Positions 36,692-45,946 of a stretch of 64,000 nt of DNA are shown here, piece by piece. Position numbers and translations under genes: made by a program. Where the stretch lies: assembly GCA_025358305.1 (NCBI GenBank), contig JANYJZ010000008.1, forward strand, positions 1-64,000. Reading direction: 5' to 3'. This DNA is from Ignavibacteriota bacterium (GTDB taxonomy: Bacteria; Bacteroidota; Ignavibacteria; UBA10030; SZUA-254). The notes below the pieces were generated by a model. That model ran no database searches. It was given only the letters and a program-made list of their open reading frames with translations, and had not been told where the DNA came from. Each line of letters opens with the position of its first letter. Positions within the stretch are counted from its first letter, which is position 1.

Positions 36692-36765
36692 GCAAGGGGT
36701 GTGTGAGCCGGCGTCACATGGTTAGCAGGGACCATTGCCCGAGTGCCGGCCGGCCGGGGAGAAGG

Positions 36766-37653
36766 TCAGAGGTAGATGGTTCCTTGCGCGGCGCGAAGAG
36801 TGTTCTTCATGAGGAGCGCGATGGTCATCGGGCCAACTCCGCCGGGGACGGGCGTGATGGCGCCTGCGACGGTCGACGCGGAGACAAAATCGACGTCGCC
36901 GACGAGCCGGTAGCCGTTCTTCGCCGTCGGGTCGTCGACGCGGTTGATGCCGACGTCGATGACGACCGCCCCGGTGCGGATCATCGCGCCGGTGATCGCC
37001 CCGGGCTTGCCGATCGCCGCGATGAGGATGTCCGCCTGGCGCGTGAAGATCGAGATGTCCGGCGCGCCCGTGTGCGCGATCGTGACGACCGCGTTCGCCC
37101 CCTTCTGCTTCTGGAGGAGGATGTTCATGACCGGCTTACCGACGATGTTGCTCCGGCCGACGACGACGACGTGCTTTCCGGACGGGTCGTGGCCGCTCCG
37201 GACAAGGAGCTCCTGGATGCCCGCCGGCGTGCAGGGCTTGAGGCAGTCCTGACCGACGACGAGCCGGCCGACGTTCACGGGGTGGAACCCGTCGACGTCC
37301 TTGCGGTAGTCGACGGCGGAGAGGATCTGATCCTCCCGGATGTGCTTCGGCAGGGGGAGCTGGACGAGGATGCCGTGGATGCGCGGGTCCATATTGAACC
37401 GACGGATGAGCCGGAGCAGGAACTCTTCGGTCGTGTCGGCGGGGAGTTTCTCCGTCACCGAATAGAACCCCATCTCCTCGCACGCCTTGCCCTTCATCCG
37501 GACGTAGGCCTGTGAGGCGGGGTCCTCGCCGACGAGGATGAACGCGAGCCCCGGAAGGATCCCGGAGGAGGCCTTCAATTCGTCCGTCTCGCGGCGGACC
37601 TCCTGTCGGATGTCGTCCGCGATCTTCTTGCCGTCAATGATGGTCGCTGCCAT
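36766..37653 (-). CDS. folD: Methylenetetrahydrofolate dehydrogenase/cyclohydrolase
   Basis: 295 residues. This bifunctional enzyme interconverts 5,10-methylene-, methenyl- and 10-formyl-tetrahydrofolate. Y50 and K54 in YVRMKGKACEE are the active-site pair; QLPLPKHI, VDGFHP, VVVGRSNIVGKP, and PVPGGVGPMT complete the family pattern. It follows the YmdB-like gene by 24 bases. Confidence 0.97.
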   Translation of the reverse strand: MAATIIDGKKIADDIRQEVRRETDELKASSGILPGLAFILVGEDPASQAYVRMKGKACEEMGFYSVTEKLPADTTEEFLLRLIRRFNMDPRIHGILVQLPLPKHIREDQILSAVDYRKDVDGFHPVNVGRLVVGQDCLKPCTPAGIQELLVRSGHDPSGKHVVVVGRSNIVGKPVMNILLQKQKGANAVVTIAHTGAPDISIFTRQADILIAAIGKPGAITGAMIRTGAVVIDVGINRVDDPTAKNGYRLVGDVDFVSASTVAGAITPVPGGVGPMTIALLMKNTLRAAQGTIYL

Positions 37654-37677
37654 GGATCGTGTCCTTCGCGCCGAGGT

Positions 37678-38475
37678 TCAGAACGCCGGGTACATGAAAC
37701 TCTCGAACTTCAGGGCCTTGCCCGTTTCCGCGTCGACCTGAAGATAGACGCCCGACATTCGGGCGTCGAACGAGGCGATCTCGTACTTGTACGGGGTCTG
37801 ATGGAGGAACCGCCGGATCGCGATCTCCTTCTTCAGGCCGATGACGGAATCGTACGGTCCCGTCATGCCGACGTCGGTGATGTAGGCCGTCCCGCGCGGC
37901 AGTATCCGCGCGTCGGCCGTCTGGATGTGCGTGTGCGTGCCGACCATCGCCGAGATCCTGCCGTCCAAGTGCCACCCGAGCGCGATCTTCTCGGCGGTCG
38001 CCTCGGCGTGCATGTCGAGGAAGATCACCTTCGTCTGCTCGAGCATCTTCGTCACGGCCCAGTCCGCCTTCTTGAACGGACAGTCGATCGCCTGCATGTA
38101 GACGCGCCCCTGGAGGTTGAGGACGCCCACCTTCCCCTTCTCCCCCAGGTCGTAGATGATGAATCCGTTCCCGGGGTTCTCCGACGGGTAGTTCAAGGGC
38201 CGAAGGACGTTCCGGTTCGAAGAGAGGAGCTTCCGAGCGCCCCAGTTGTCCCAGAGGTGGTTCCCGCCGGTGATGACGTGCACCCCCATGGCGAAGACCC
38301 GCGCGGCCATCTCGTCGTTGATCCCTTTGCCGTCGACGAGGTTCTCGCCGTTCGCGATGCAGAAATCGATACTGTACTTCTGAATATAGCTCTTCAGAAG
38401 GGTCTCTGCGAGCTCGAGACCTGGCTTGCCGACGATGTCGCCGATGAAGAGAATGTTAAGGATACGCTGAGACAT
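37678..38475 (-). CDS. YmdB-family metallophosphoesterase
   Basis: 265 residues from ATG 38475; a longer frame upstream extends into the divergent promoter region and has no family match. The dimetal site is complete: LFIGDIVGKPG near residue 8, NGEN, GGNHLWDN, DMHAEATAEK and GTHTHIQTADARIL. Characterised homologues (YmdB) hydrolyse 2',3'-cyclic nucleotides. It is divergent from the E1 gene and first in a pair with folD. Confidence 0.92.
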   Translation of the reverse strand: MSQRILNILFIGDIVGKPGLELAETLLKSYIQKYSIDFCIANGENLVDGKGINDEMAARVFAMGVHVITGGNHLWDNWGARKLLSSNRNVLRPLNYPSENPGNGFIIYDLGEKGKVGVLNLQGRVYMQAIDCPFKKADWAVTKMLEQTKVIFLDMHAEATAEKIALGWHLDGRISAMVGTHTHIQTADARILPRGTAYITDVGMTGPYDSVIGLKKEIAIRRFLHQTPYKYEIASFDARMSGVYLQVDAETGKALKFESFMYPAF

Positions 38476-38588
38476 AGGTTGTGCACAATGAACGGGAAGT
38501 GAGTGGGTCGTGCGCGCCGGTCGGGAGGTGCGTGTTTGCCTGCCGAATATGGCGGAGAACGGATGAATGTGGTCGAATATAGCAATAA

Positions 38589-38617
38589 TTTGTTGTAACA
38601 AAAAATTTTGATATCTT
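38589..38617 (+). promoter_or_regulatory. Candidate promoter and small palindrome before the E1 gene
   Basis: TTGTTG (38590-38595), 16-base spacer, TATCTT (38612-38617). The -35 box lies inside an inverted repeat, TTTGTT-GT-AACAAA (38589-38602), which could be an operator. The ATG is 40 bases downstream of the -10. Confidence 0.45.
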
Positions 38618-38656
38618 ATCCTATGCATCGATCGATCGCTCATTTACAGGATACTC

Positions 38657-40747
38657 ATGGCGCGTAAAGAAGTCCAGAACCCTGCACCGGCGCAAAAACC
38701 GGCCCTTGAGCCCCTGGCCGACATGGGCGTTTCCGTCCAAACCGAAACCTTGCGGCGCTGGTATCAGCTCATCCACCTCGGCCGGCTCCTCGACGCGAAG
38801 GCCGCCAATTACGTCCGGCAGTCGAAGGGCTGGTCGTACCAGTCCTCCTGCGCCGGACACGACGCGATCCAGCTCATCCTGGGACTCTCGTTCCGTCAGG
38901 GGAAAGACTTCCTCTTCTCCTACTACCGCGACCTCATGACCTGCCTCGCCGCCGGCCTCACGATCGAGGAGATCATCCGGAACGGCCTCTCAAAGGCGAC
39001 TGACGTCGGCTCCGGCGGACGGCACATGAGCAACCATTTCTCGAAGCCCTCGATCCGGATACAGAACGTCTCCTCCGCCACCGGAAACCACGCGCTCCAC
39101 GCCGCGGGCGTCGCGCGCGCGATCAAAAAGTATGACAGCGACGAGATCGCCTTTGCGAGCTTCGGCGAATCCGCCGCCTCGGAAGGGTTCGTCTACGAGG
39201 CCGTGAGCGGGGCCGCCCGCGAGGCGCTCCCGGTCATCTTCGTCATCCAAAACAACCTTTACGGCATCTCGGTGCCGAACGTCGAGCAGGCCGCGAACCC
39301 CATCGTCGCGGACAACTTCACCGGCTTCAAGAACGTGAAGATCGTCCGGGTCGACGGCACGAACGTCTTCGATTCGTGGCGCGGCATGCAGGAGGCCCTC
39401 AAGCACATCAAATCGGGCGACGGCCCGGCGATCGTCCACGCCATGTGCGTGCGGATGAACTCACACAGCAACTCCGACCGCCAGGACCTCTATCGGTCCG
39501 CGGAGGAGATCGCCGAAGCGCAGCGCTTCGATCCGGTCGCACGGTTCCGGAAACACCTCGTTGAGCGCGCTATCGTCGCAGAAGCAGCGCTCCAGGCGAT
39601 CGAAGCGGACAACGCGAGGATGATCGAAGAGGCGGCCACGACCGTCGAAGGCGAGTCCGATCCCGATGCGTCAACGGCGGAGCAGTTCATCATCCCGCCG
39701 GGCTACGACCGCCCCGCGGAGGACAGCACGCCAGGAGGCGACGACTCGCCATCCCTCACCCTGCGTGAAGCGGTCAACGAGACGCTCAAAGAGGAGTTCC
39801 GGCGCAACCCCAACACGTTCCTCTGGGGCCAGGACGTCGCCTCGAAGGAAAAAGGGGGCGTCTTCAATGTTACGAAGGGGCTGCAGCAGGAGTTCGGCCA
39901 CCGAAGGGTCTTCAACGCCCCTATCGCGGAGGATTTCATCGTCGGAACGGCGAACGGGTTCTCCCGGTACCGCGAGGACATCTGGGTGGCGATCGAAGGG
40001 GCACAGTTCGCCGACTACCTCTGGCCTGCGATGGAGCAGATCATCGAATGCGCCCACGAGTATTACCGGACGAACGGCCAGTTCACGCCGAACATCGTCA
40101 TGCGGCTCGCCTCCGGCGGGTACATCGGCGGCGGACTCTACCACTCCCAGAGCCTCGACGCGACGTTCGCGACGATCCCGGGCATCCGGATCGTCATGCC
40201 GTCGTTCGGGGACGACGCGGTGGGGCTCTTGCGGATGTCGATGCGGAGCCGCGGGTTCACCGTCTTCATCGAGAACAAGTTCCTCTACAACCAGTTCTTC
40301 ACGAAGTCGCACCGGCCGTCGCCGGAGCACGTCGTGCCGTTCGGGAAGGCTCGGATCCGCCGCGAAGGGAACGATCTCACGATCGTCGCCTGGGGCACGC
40401 CGGTGCATTTCGCGCTCCGGACGGCGAACAAGCTCGCCGACGAGCACAATGTCAGCGCTGAGGTCATCGACCTGCGCTCCATCCAGCCCCTCGACACCGA
40501 GACCATCCTGGCGAGCGTGAAGAAGACCGGGCGTCTCCTCGTCGCGCACGAACACCCGCTCTTCGGCGGGTTCGGCGGGGAGATCGCGTCGATCGTCGCT
40601 GAGCATGCGTTCCAGTACCTTGACGCGCCGGTGATGCGGGTCGGCTCGAAGCACAGCCCCGTCCCCTTCTCGCGCATCCTCGAGCACGCGATTCTCATTC
40701 AGGAGGAGGACATCCTCAACGCAGCGGTGAAGCTCGCCGCGTTCTAA
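38657..40747 (+). CDS. Fused alpha/beta 2-oxoacid dehydrogenase E1 component
   Basis: 696 residues. The alpha-like half (about 25-345) has the thiamine-diphosphate motif FGESAASEG and QNNLYGISV, close to the GEGAASEG seen in branched-chain E1; the beta-like half (about 375-696) has FNAPIAEDFIVGTANG, VDLRSIQPLD-like VIDLRSIQPLD and AHEHPLFGGFGGEI. It should decarboxylate a 2-oxoacid (pyruvate or branched-chain) and pass the acyl group to a lipoyl E2. E2 and E3 are not adjacent. The first 20 residues (NPAPAQKPALEP) are a Pro/Ala-rich lead. This is the only plus-strand gene between 1 and 61 kb and it ends at a strong terminator. Confidence 0.93.
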   Translation: MARKEVQNPAPAQKPALEPLADMGVSVQTETLRRWYQLIHLGRLLDAKAANYVRQSKGWSYQSSCAGHDAIQLILGLSFRQGKDFLFSYYRDLMTCLAAGLTIEEIIRNGLSKATDVGSGGRHMSNHFSKPSIRIQNVSSATGNHALHAAGVARAIKKYDSDEIAFASFGESAASEGFVYEAVSGAAREALPVIFVIQNNLYGISVPNVEQAANPIVADNFTGFKNVKIVRVDGTNVFDSWRGMQEALKHIKSGDGPAIVHAMCVRMNSHSNSDRQDLYRSAEEIAEAQRFDPVARFRKHLVERAIVAEAALQAIEADNARMIEEAATTVEGESDPDASTAEQFIIPPGYDRPAEDSTPGGDDSPSLTLREAVNETLKEEFRRNPNTFLWGQDVASKEKGGVFNVTKGLQQEFGHRRVFNAPIAEDFIVGTANGFSRYREDIWVAIEGAQFADYLWPAMEQIIECAHEYYRTNGQFTPNIVMRLASGGYIGGGLYHSQSLDATFATIPGIRIVMPSFGDDAVGLLRMSMRSRGFTVFIENKFLYNQFFTKSHRPSPEHVVPFGKARIRREGNDLTIVAWGTPVHFALRTANKLADEHNVSAEVIDLRSIQPLDTETILASVKKTGRLLVAHEHPLFGGFGGEIASIVAEHAFQYLDAPVMRVGSKHSPVPFSRILEHAILIQEEDILNAAVKLAAF

Positions 40748-40766
40748 CGCCGTCCGCTCTTAGATG

Positions 40767-40810
40767 AAACAACAAGGCCCGGGAGATCGCTCTCCCGGGC
40801 CTTGTTGTTT
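40767..40810. terminator. 20-bp stem terminator between convergent genes
   Basis: Arms 40767-40786 and 40791-40810 pair perfectly around TCGC; the outer pairs are A-T rich so both strands read into T-rich ends. It lies 20 bases after the E1 stop and 36 bases after the stop of the minus-strand gene at 40847, so it probably serves both. Confidence 0.85.
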
Positions 40811-40846
40811 TGCTGTCTTGACCGCGCGGCGCTCTTGCGCCGCACA

Positions 40847-42295
40847 CTATCGAAGGAGCGTCATCTTCTTCGTCTGCACCTCATCCCCCGCCTGGATCCG
40901 GTAGAAGTAGAGCCCGCTCGGGAGCCGTTCAGCGTTGAACTGCACGGTATAGGTGCCCGGTGCGCGCTCCTCGTCCCGCAAGAGGGACGCGACCTCTTCC
41001 CCGAGGAGGTTATAGACGACGAGGCTTACCCGGGAGCTCGCCGGTAGGTCAAAGGTGATCTCCGTCGTCGGATTGAACGGATTGGGATAATTCTGATAGA
41101 CGGCGAACTTCTTCGGGACGTCCACTTCCGCCTTCCCCTCAAACACGAGCTTCAAGCCCGCGGCATCCGCTTTGCTGAACGTTCTCGATCCGCTTCCTTG
41201 GACCAGGGCGCGCACCTGCTTCTTCCCCGGCACAAGAAGACCTTCGAGGGTGTAGGGCGCCGTGCCGGCGCCTTCCCAGGAGACCGTGACCGGGTATTCG
41301 GCCCCGGCGATCGCGATCGGAAACTCCTGCCTCACGTTCGCCTCAGGAGCGACGGCAGCGAGCGACCGATCAGCACCAAAGCGCGCATCAAAGATGCCGG
41401 CGGGAGGCTGCGGGGGAAGTTCGAAGCGTCCGAGGTCGAGGTCCTTCATGCCGGTTGCGACGGCGAGCTTCCGCTCGCGGCCGGCATTGTCCCGAAGCGT
41501 CAGGAGAAAGGATCCCTCGTTCCCGGCGAGATCCTCGACTCCGGCGATGGCCTGTCTCTTCACGGCCGCTTGGGGAGCCTGCGAAGGCAGCGCGAGGAAC
41601 TGCGCGGCATGGAGGATGAGTTGTCCGGTCCCGGCGACCTTCAACCAGTAGCCCAGCCCGGGTTGAAGCGTGTCCTCGGCATAGTAACCGACGCCGCCGG
41701 CAAATCCATACGCGGGCGTAACGAGAGGGATCTTGCCGACCGAGTTGATCTGCGAGACGAGAACGGGATACGAGAGGGTGCCGATCATGTTCCACCCGTC
41801 GGTGACGGCGATCGTGTCAAGCGTGAGAGTCGATCCGCCGATCGGGACCGCATCGGCCACGGGGAACTTCAGCCAGTAGGCGACGCCCATTGCAAGCGTG
41901 TCTCGAGCCGCGTAACCGACCGGCGGCGCGTAATACGCAAAAGCATTGGAGACGGCTGAGGGGAAGAGGACGGTCTTCAAGGGGACGGGCGCGACGACCG
42001 GCACCGAAACAAGGTTCCAGGCGATCGCGACCTTCACGTTCTCCACCGCTGTCTCGCCGGAGAGGGACCGGGAGCCGGGGATGTATCCTCCGTCGAGCTC
42101 GAAGTTCGTTCCGGACACTGGCCCGGCGATGCCTTGGCCGACCGAGGCCGTGAGCCTCCATCCGCCGCCGGCGGAAGTGCCTCCCCCGCCGGTCTGCGCC
42201 AACCAGGGGATCTGCAGACTTTGGCCGCTGGCAAGGGTCGCGCCGAGCAGGAACAGCGCTACGGTGCATACGAGAATTGTTCTCATGGGTCTCAT
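40847..42295 (-). CDS. T9SS-sorted secreted protein with WNLVSVP repeats
   Basis: 482 residues from ATG 42295 (an ATG three codons later is possible). A signal peptide covers residues 4-24. Two WN(L/M)(V/I) to GYWLK repeats lie at about 92-230. FELPPQPPAGIFDARF is near residue 295, and a T9SS type A tail starts at NYPNPFNPTT, with LPSGLYFYRI and TKKMTLLR at the end. The order is the same as in the C-terminal half of the 836-3430 protein, so the two are paralogues. It follows the S74-domain gene by 28 bases and likely shares its promoter. Activity unknown. Confidence 0.9.
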   Translation of the reverse strand: MRPMRTILVCTVALFLLGATLASGQSLQIPWLAQTGGGGTSAGGGWRLTASVGQGIAGPVSGTNFELDGGYIPGSRSLSGETAVENVKVAIAWNLVSVPVVAPVPLKTVLFPSAVSNAFAYYAPPVGYAARDTLAMGVAYWLKFPVADAVPIGGSTLTLDTIAVTDGWNMIGTLSYPVLVSQINSVGKIPLVTPAYGFAGGVGYYAEDTLQPGLGYWLKVAGTGQLILHAAQFLALPSQAPQAAVKRQAIAGVEDLAGNEGSFLLTLRDNAGRERKLAVATGMKDLDLGRFELPPQPPAGIFDARFGADRSLAAVAPEANVRQEFPIAIAGAEYPVTVSWEGAGTAPYTLEGLLVPGKKQVRALVQGSGSRTFSKADAAGLKLVFEGKAEVDVPKKFAVYQNYPNPFNPTTEITFDLPASSRVSLVVYNLLGEEVASLLRDEERAPGTYTVQFNAERLPSGLYFYRIQAGDEVQTKKMTLLR

Positions 42296-42323
42296 CTCTT
42301 CAAGTGTGGGACGAACACGTGGA

Positions 42324-43916
42324 TTATTTGTTCGTGTTCACGCTTGCCGGAACCGTCTGCGAGGCCCGCGAGAGGAGATCCTCGAGGCGCACGATCTTCG
42401 ACGCGAGATCGACGTAATCGTTTTTCATTTTTCGGAGCTCGGCGTTCTCCGTGTTCGCCGATGCGACCTGGCTGGAGAGTTCCTGGATCATCTTCTGCTG
42501 CTCCTGGACGGCTTTAATGAGGACCGGGATGAGTTCGGTGTACGACATCGAGAGCATCTTGTCGGCGTCGTCCCCTTCCTTGACGATCTCCTTGATGAAC
42601 GGCCGCACTTCCTGCGCGATGAGGCCGAGCTTCGTCCCTTGCTCGGGATGGCTCTTCCAGGAGTAGCTCACTGGCCGAAGGGCCATGATCTCCTTGATTC
42701 CGTAGGAGAGGCTGCGGATGTCGGTCTTGAGCCGCTCGTCCGACGAACTGTTGACGGCGTTCACGGTATAGACATCGCGCCACCGGAGGCCGGCAGTGCC
42801 GAGGTCGAATGTGGCGCCGTTATTCGGCACGAAGTTCTCGTTCGAGATGTTGTACTGCGTCCCGAAGTACATGAGGCCGACGGGGGCGACGTTGTCGATA
42901 TCCGTTGACGTCGATATGCCGAGGAACGTCCCGTTGCTCGCCAACCGGAAATCCGGCGCGATAGCAGAGACATCCTTGAATTCCAGCCGCGGTTTACCGT
43001 TGTCCGTCGATGTGAGCCTGAGGGTCTGCGCGCCTGCCCCGGAGACCTCCACGTTCGTTGCAGGAGAGAGGGTTCCAAAGCCTGCCCGGCCCGTGCTCGA
43101 AAGGAAACTGAATCTTCCTCCGCCGAAGCCGTCGTAGAGGGTCATGTCGCCCGTCTCCACGCCGAAACTCATCGAAGGGTTCACCGGGTCGCCGCCGACG
43201 AACTCGAACGCGTCGGCCTCCTTCCCGTCCGACGCAACGTCGCGGTACTGGAGGCCGTATTTAGGGTACAAGGAGGAATGGGCGATGACCATTCGTTTGT
43301 CGATCGTGTTATCGAACCCCGCGGTGATCATCGGGGAGCTTCCCGTCCCGAAAATGGCACTGCCGCCGACGAGGAGGTTGCCGTTCGCGATCTCCAATCG
43401 TTCGGTGGGCGTCGAGGTCCCGATCCCGACGTTTCCGTAGAATCTGTAGACGTTGTATCCGCTCGAGAGCCACGGGCCGAGCGAATAAGGCGACGCCGTC
43501 AGGAGCGTCCGCGGGGAGAATGTCACCGTTCCGCTGATGCCGGGTCCGGCGAGCGCGGCGACCTCGACATAGAGGATCGAATAGAAGAGGTCCGGAAGCA
43601 GCGTCACCGAGCCAAGCTCGACGGTGAAGGTGCCTCGAGTAACCTGCACGTTGAGGTGCGTCTCCGACCAGAGCGATGAGCCCGTAACCGCCACATTGAA
43701 CAGGTCGAACTGCAGATCATAATGGCCGTCTGCAGCGGGGATGCCCGACGGGGTCGTCAGGAGACCTTGGTAGGTCATCTCTTTGGGGTATTGGATGAAT
43801 CCAGCCTCTTTCTTCGGATCGGCGGGAGGAGGCGCCTTGGAGACCTGAACCTGTGACTGGGCCATCGAGAGAACCAGAACGAGCGTAAACGCGGCGATTA
43901 TGACACCATGCTTCAT
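42324..43916 (-). CDS. Exported tail-fibre-like protein with S74 intramolecular chaperone domain
   Basis: 530 residues from ATG 43916, which has a strong AGGAGG site; a longer frame upstream would start inside the promoter. A signal peptide ends near AQSQ. Beta-rich stalk sequence with NVGIGTSTPTERLEI and FGTLSPATNVEV precedes the peptidase S74 domain at about 388-455 (SSDERLKTDI, LRPVSYSWK, KLGLIAQEV). In phage homologues this domain helps trimerisation and then cuts itself off by a Ser/Lys mechanism; the Ser and Lys are kept here. A coiled coil of about 60 residues (QEQQKMIQELSSQ) closes the protein. It has no T9SS tail of its own. Confidence 0.9.
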   Translation of the reverse strand: MKHGVIIAAFTLVLVLSMAQSQVQVSKAPPPADPKKEAGFIQYPKEMTYQGLLTTPSGIPAADGHYDLQFDLFNVAVTGSSLWSETHLNVQVTRGTFTVELGSVTLLPDLFYSILYVEVAALAGPGISGTVTFSPRTLLTASPYSLGPWLSSGYNVYRFYGNVGIGTSTPTERLEIANGNLLVGGSAIFGTGSSPMITAGFDNTIDKRMVIAHSSLYPKYGLQYRDVASDGKEADAFEFVGGDPVNPSMSFGVETGDMTLYDGFGGGRFSFLSSTGRAGFGTLSPATNVEVSGAGAQTLRLTSTDNGKPRLEFKDVSAIAPDFRLASNGTFLGISTSTDIDNVAPVGLMYFGTQYNISNENFVPNNGATFDLGTAGLRWRDVYTVNAVNSSSDERLKTDIRSLSYGIKEIMALRPVSYSWKSHPEQGTKLGLIAQEVRPFIKEIVKEGDDADKMLSMSYTELIPVLIKAVQEQQKMIQELSSQVASANTENAELRKMKNDYVDLASKIVRLEDLLSRASQTVPASVNTNK

Positions 43917-44019
43917 GGAAGACCCTCCTGAAATAATGTGATGTGCCACTCTCGCCCGGCGACTGTCCACCGGTAGCGGCTGAGAGACAGGACCAAAGAC
44001 TCCTTGATTGAACGCCGAA

Positions 44020-44048
44020 AGTATAAGGAAACTTAGTGCGAATGTCAA
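44020..44048 (-). promoter_or_regulatory. Consensus sigma-70-type promoter for the S74/T9SS gene pair
   Basis: Minus strand TTGACA (44048-44043), 17-base spacer, TATACT (44025-44020). Only one base deviates from the full consensus. The leader to ATG 43916 is about 97 bases. Confidence 0.75.
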
Positions 44049-44153
44049 GTGCTGCTTTGGAGCAATACGCTAAGTGATTTTAGAATAAGGGGATAGAAAT
44101 AGAAAGGGATGGAGCTACGCTGAAGAATCCGCGAAAAACGTAGGGAAATAGGG

Positions 44154-44181
44154 GTAGCGTACTCCCTCCTCGGAGGGCTAC
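44154..44181 (-). terminator. Hairpin overlapping the glutathione peroxidase stop
   Basis: GTAGC (44154-44158) pairs with GCTAC (44177-44181), and CCCTCC pairs with GGAGGG inside. The stop codon TAG (44180-44178) is in the stem. T-rich sequence appears some 20 bases later on the minus strand. Weak call. Confidence 0.35.
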
Positions 44182-44768
44182 TTTGAATCCGGGGGAAGGA
44201 GTTTCTCGAGGTCGGCGCGGAGTTCCTTTGACATCGGCTCGACGGCCGAAAGGTAGCGCGCAACGATCTTGCCTGACGGGCTGACGAGGTACTTCTGGAA
44301 GTTCCATTTCACCTCACCCGGGAACGGGGAGTCCTTCGTGAGGTAGGCGTAGAGGGGATGCTGATCGCTCCCCTTGACGCTGATCTTGGAGAAGATCGGA
44401 AAGGTCGTCTTGTACTTCAGATTGCAGAACGTCTTGATCTCGGCGTCGGTCCCGGGCTCCTGCGCGCCGAAGTTGTTCGCCGGGAATGCCAGGATCTTGA
44501 AGCCTCGGTTGCCGTAGGTCTCGTAGAGCTTCTCGAGGCCCTCGTACTGCGGCGTGAATCCGCACTCGGAGGCGGTGTTGACGATGAGGAGGGTCTCCCC
44601 TTTGTACGACGCGAGGGAGACAGGCTTCCCGTCGATGTCCTTCATCGTAAAATCGTAGATGCTTGTTTCGACGGTGCGTTTCCCTTTCACGGCGGCGTGC
44701 TTCTCCTGGGCCGCGCCGAAGAGCGGCAGCGCGAGCGCGAGGACGATGAACGAGGCGCGGGCGGTCAC
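44178..44768 (-). CDS. Exported glutathione peroxidase-family protein
   Basis: 196 residues from GTG 44768, which overlaps the ispG stop (GTGA); upstream reading is the Arg-rich shadow of ispG. Residues 1-21 are a signal peptide (ASFIVLALALPLFGAAQ). The peroxidatic residue is Cys, C69 in NTASECGFTPQY, with Q103 in FGAQEPG and W/N in KWNFQKYLV. Bacterial members of this type normally use thioredoxin. Export puts it in the periplasm or membrane, where it would reduce lipid or other peroxides. Confidence 0.92.
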   Translation of the reverse strand: MTARASFIVLALALPLFGAAQEKHAAVKGKRTVETSIYDFTMKDIDGKPVSLASYKGETLLIVNTASECGFTPQYEGLEKLYETYGNRGFKILAFPANNFGAQEPGTDAEIKTFCNLKYKTTFPIFSKISVKGSDQHPLYAYLTKDSPFPGEVKWNFQKYLVSPSGKIVARYLSAVEPMSKELRADLEKLLPPDSK

Positions 44769-45946
44769 GGCTTCACCCCGGTCTCCGGGACGAACCGCTC
44801 GACCTCTTCGAGGATCGTCGCGACGATCTCGTCTTCGCGGACGCGCTTGATGACCTCGCCTTTGCGGTAGAGGATCGCGACGCCCTTCCCGGCGGCGATG
44901 CCGATATCGGCTTCGCTCGCCTCGCCGGGTCCGTTCACGACGCACCCGAGAACGGCGATCTTCACCGGCTTCTTCACTCCCTCGAGTTTCGCCTCAAGTT
45001 CCGCCATGATCTTGAAGAGATCGACCTCGAGCCGGCCGCAGGTCGGGCAGGCGATGAGTTCGATGTTCCGCGACGCGAGGCTTAAGGACCGCAGGATCTC
45101 CTTGCCCACTTCGATCTCCTTCACGGGGTCGTCGGTGAGCGAGACGCGGATCGTGTCGCCGATCCCTTCGGCCAGGAGCGTGCCGATCCCGACGGCGGAT
45201 TTGATCGTACCGATCCTCGTCGTGCCGGCCTCAGTGACTCCCAGGTGGAGCGGTATGTCGGTCCGCTCAGCGACGAGCCGGTACGCCTCGATCATGAGCT
45301 TCACGTCGGTCGATTTCACGGAGATGATGACGTCCCGGAAGTTGTGCTCGTCGCAGATGCCGACATGGCGCATCGCGCTTTCAAAGAGGGCTTCCGCCGT
45401 CGGGTAGCCGTGCTTCTCAAGGATGTCCTCCTCCAGCGAGCCGGAGTTGACGCCGATCCTGATCGGGATGTTCCGCTCCTTCGCGGCCGTGAGCACCTGC
45501 GTGATGCGGTCGCGCGCGCCGATATTCCCCGGATTGATCCGGACCTTCGCGACGTTCGCTTCGATCGCTTTAAGGGCGAAGATATGGTTGAAATGGATGT
45601 CGGCGACGATCGGGATCGGCGAGAGGCGCACGATCTCGGCCATGGCGTCGGCAGCCTCCTTGTCGTTCACGGTCACTCGGACGATGTCGCAGCCCGCCTC
45701 GGCCGCCTGCCTAATCTGCTGGAGGGTCGCGGCGACGTCGGAGGTCTTTGTCTTCGTCATCGTCTGGACCGAGATCGGGGCCTTGCTGCCGATGAGGATC
45801 CCCCCGACGCTCACCTGCCGGGTCTTGCGGCGAACGCCGACCTTGTAGGTCGGATGCTTCGCCGGCTCGACGTTCACCTGCACGGCATTGTTGAGGACGG
45901 GAATGGTAAGATCCATGGACGCGGTTCTCGAGTTTGGTGAGGACAT
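44765..45946 (-). CDS. ispG: 4-hydroxy-3-methylbut-2-en-1-yl diphosphate synthase
   Basis: 393 residues from ATG 45946, which overlaps the rhomboid stop (TGATG); ATG 45916 is an alternative. IspG reduces MEcPP to HMBPP in the MEP pathway with a [4Fe-4S] cluster. The TIM barrel part has ISVQTMTKTKT, RVTVNDKEAADA and VADIHFN; the cluster ligands are CPTCGR and GCVVNGPGEASEADIG. It is the compact two-domain form and lacks the large insert known from Bacteroidia and plants. Confidence 0.96.
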   Translation of the reverse strand: MSSPNSRTASMDLTIPVLNNAVQVNVEPAKHPTYKVGVRRKTRQVSVGGILIGSKAPISVQTMTKTKTSDVAATLQQIRQAAEAGCDIVRVTVNDKEAADAMAEIVRLSPIPIVADIHFNHIFALKAIEANVAKVRINPGNIGARDRITQVLTAAKERNIPIRIGVNSGSLEEDILEKHGYPTAEALFESAMRHVGICDEHNFRDVIISVKSTDVKLMIEAYRLVAERTDIPLHLGVTEAGTTRIGTIKSAVGIGTLLAEGIGDTIRVSLTDDPVKEIEVGKEILRSLSLASRNIELIACPTCGRLEVDLFKIMAELEAKLEGVKKPVKIAVLGCVVNGPGEASEADIGIAAGKGVAILYRKGEVIKRVREDEIVATILEEVERFVPETGVKP

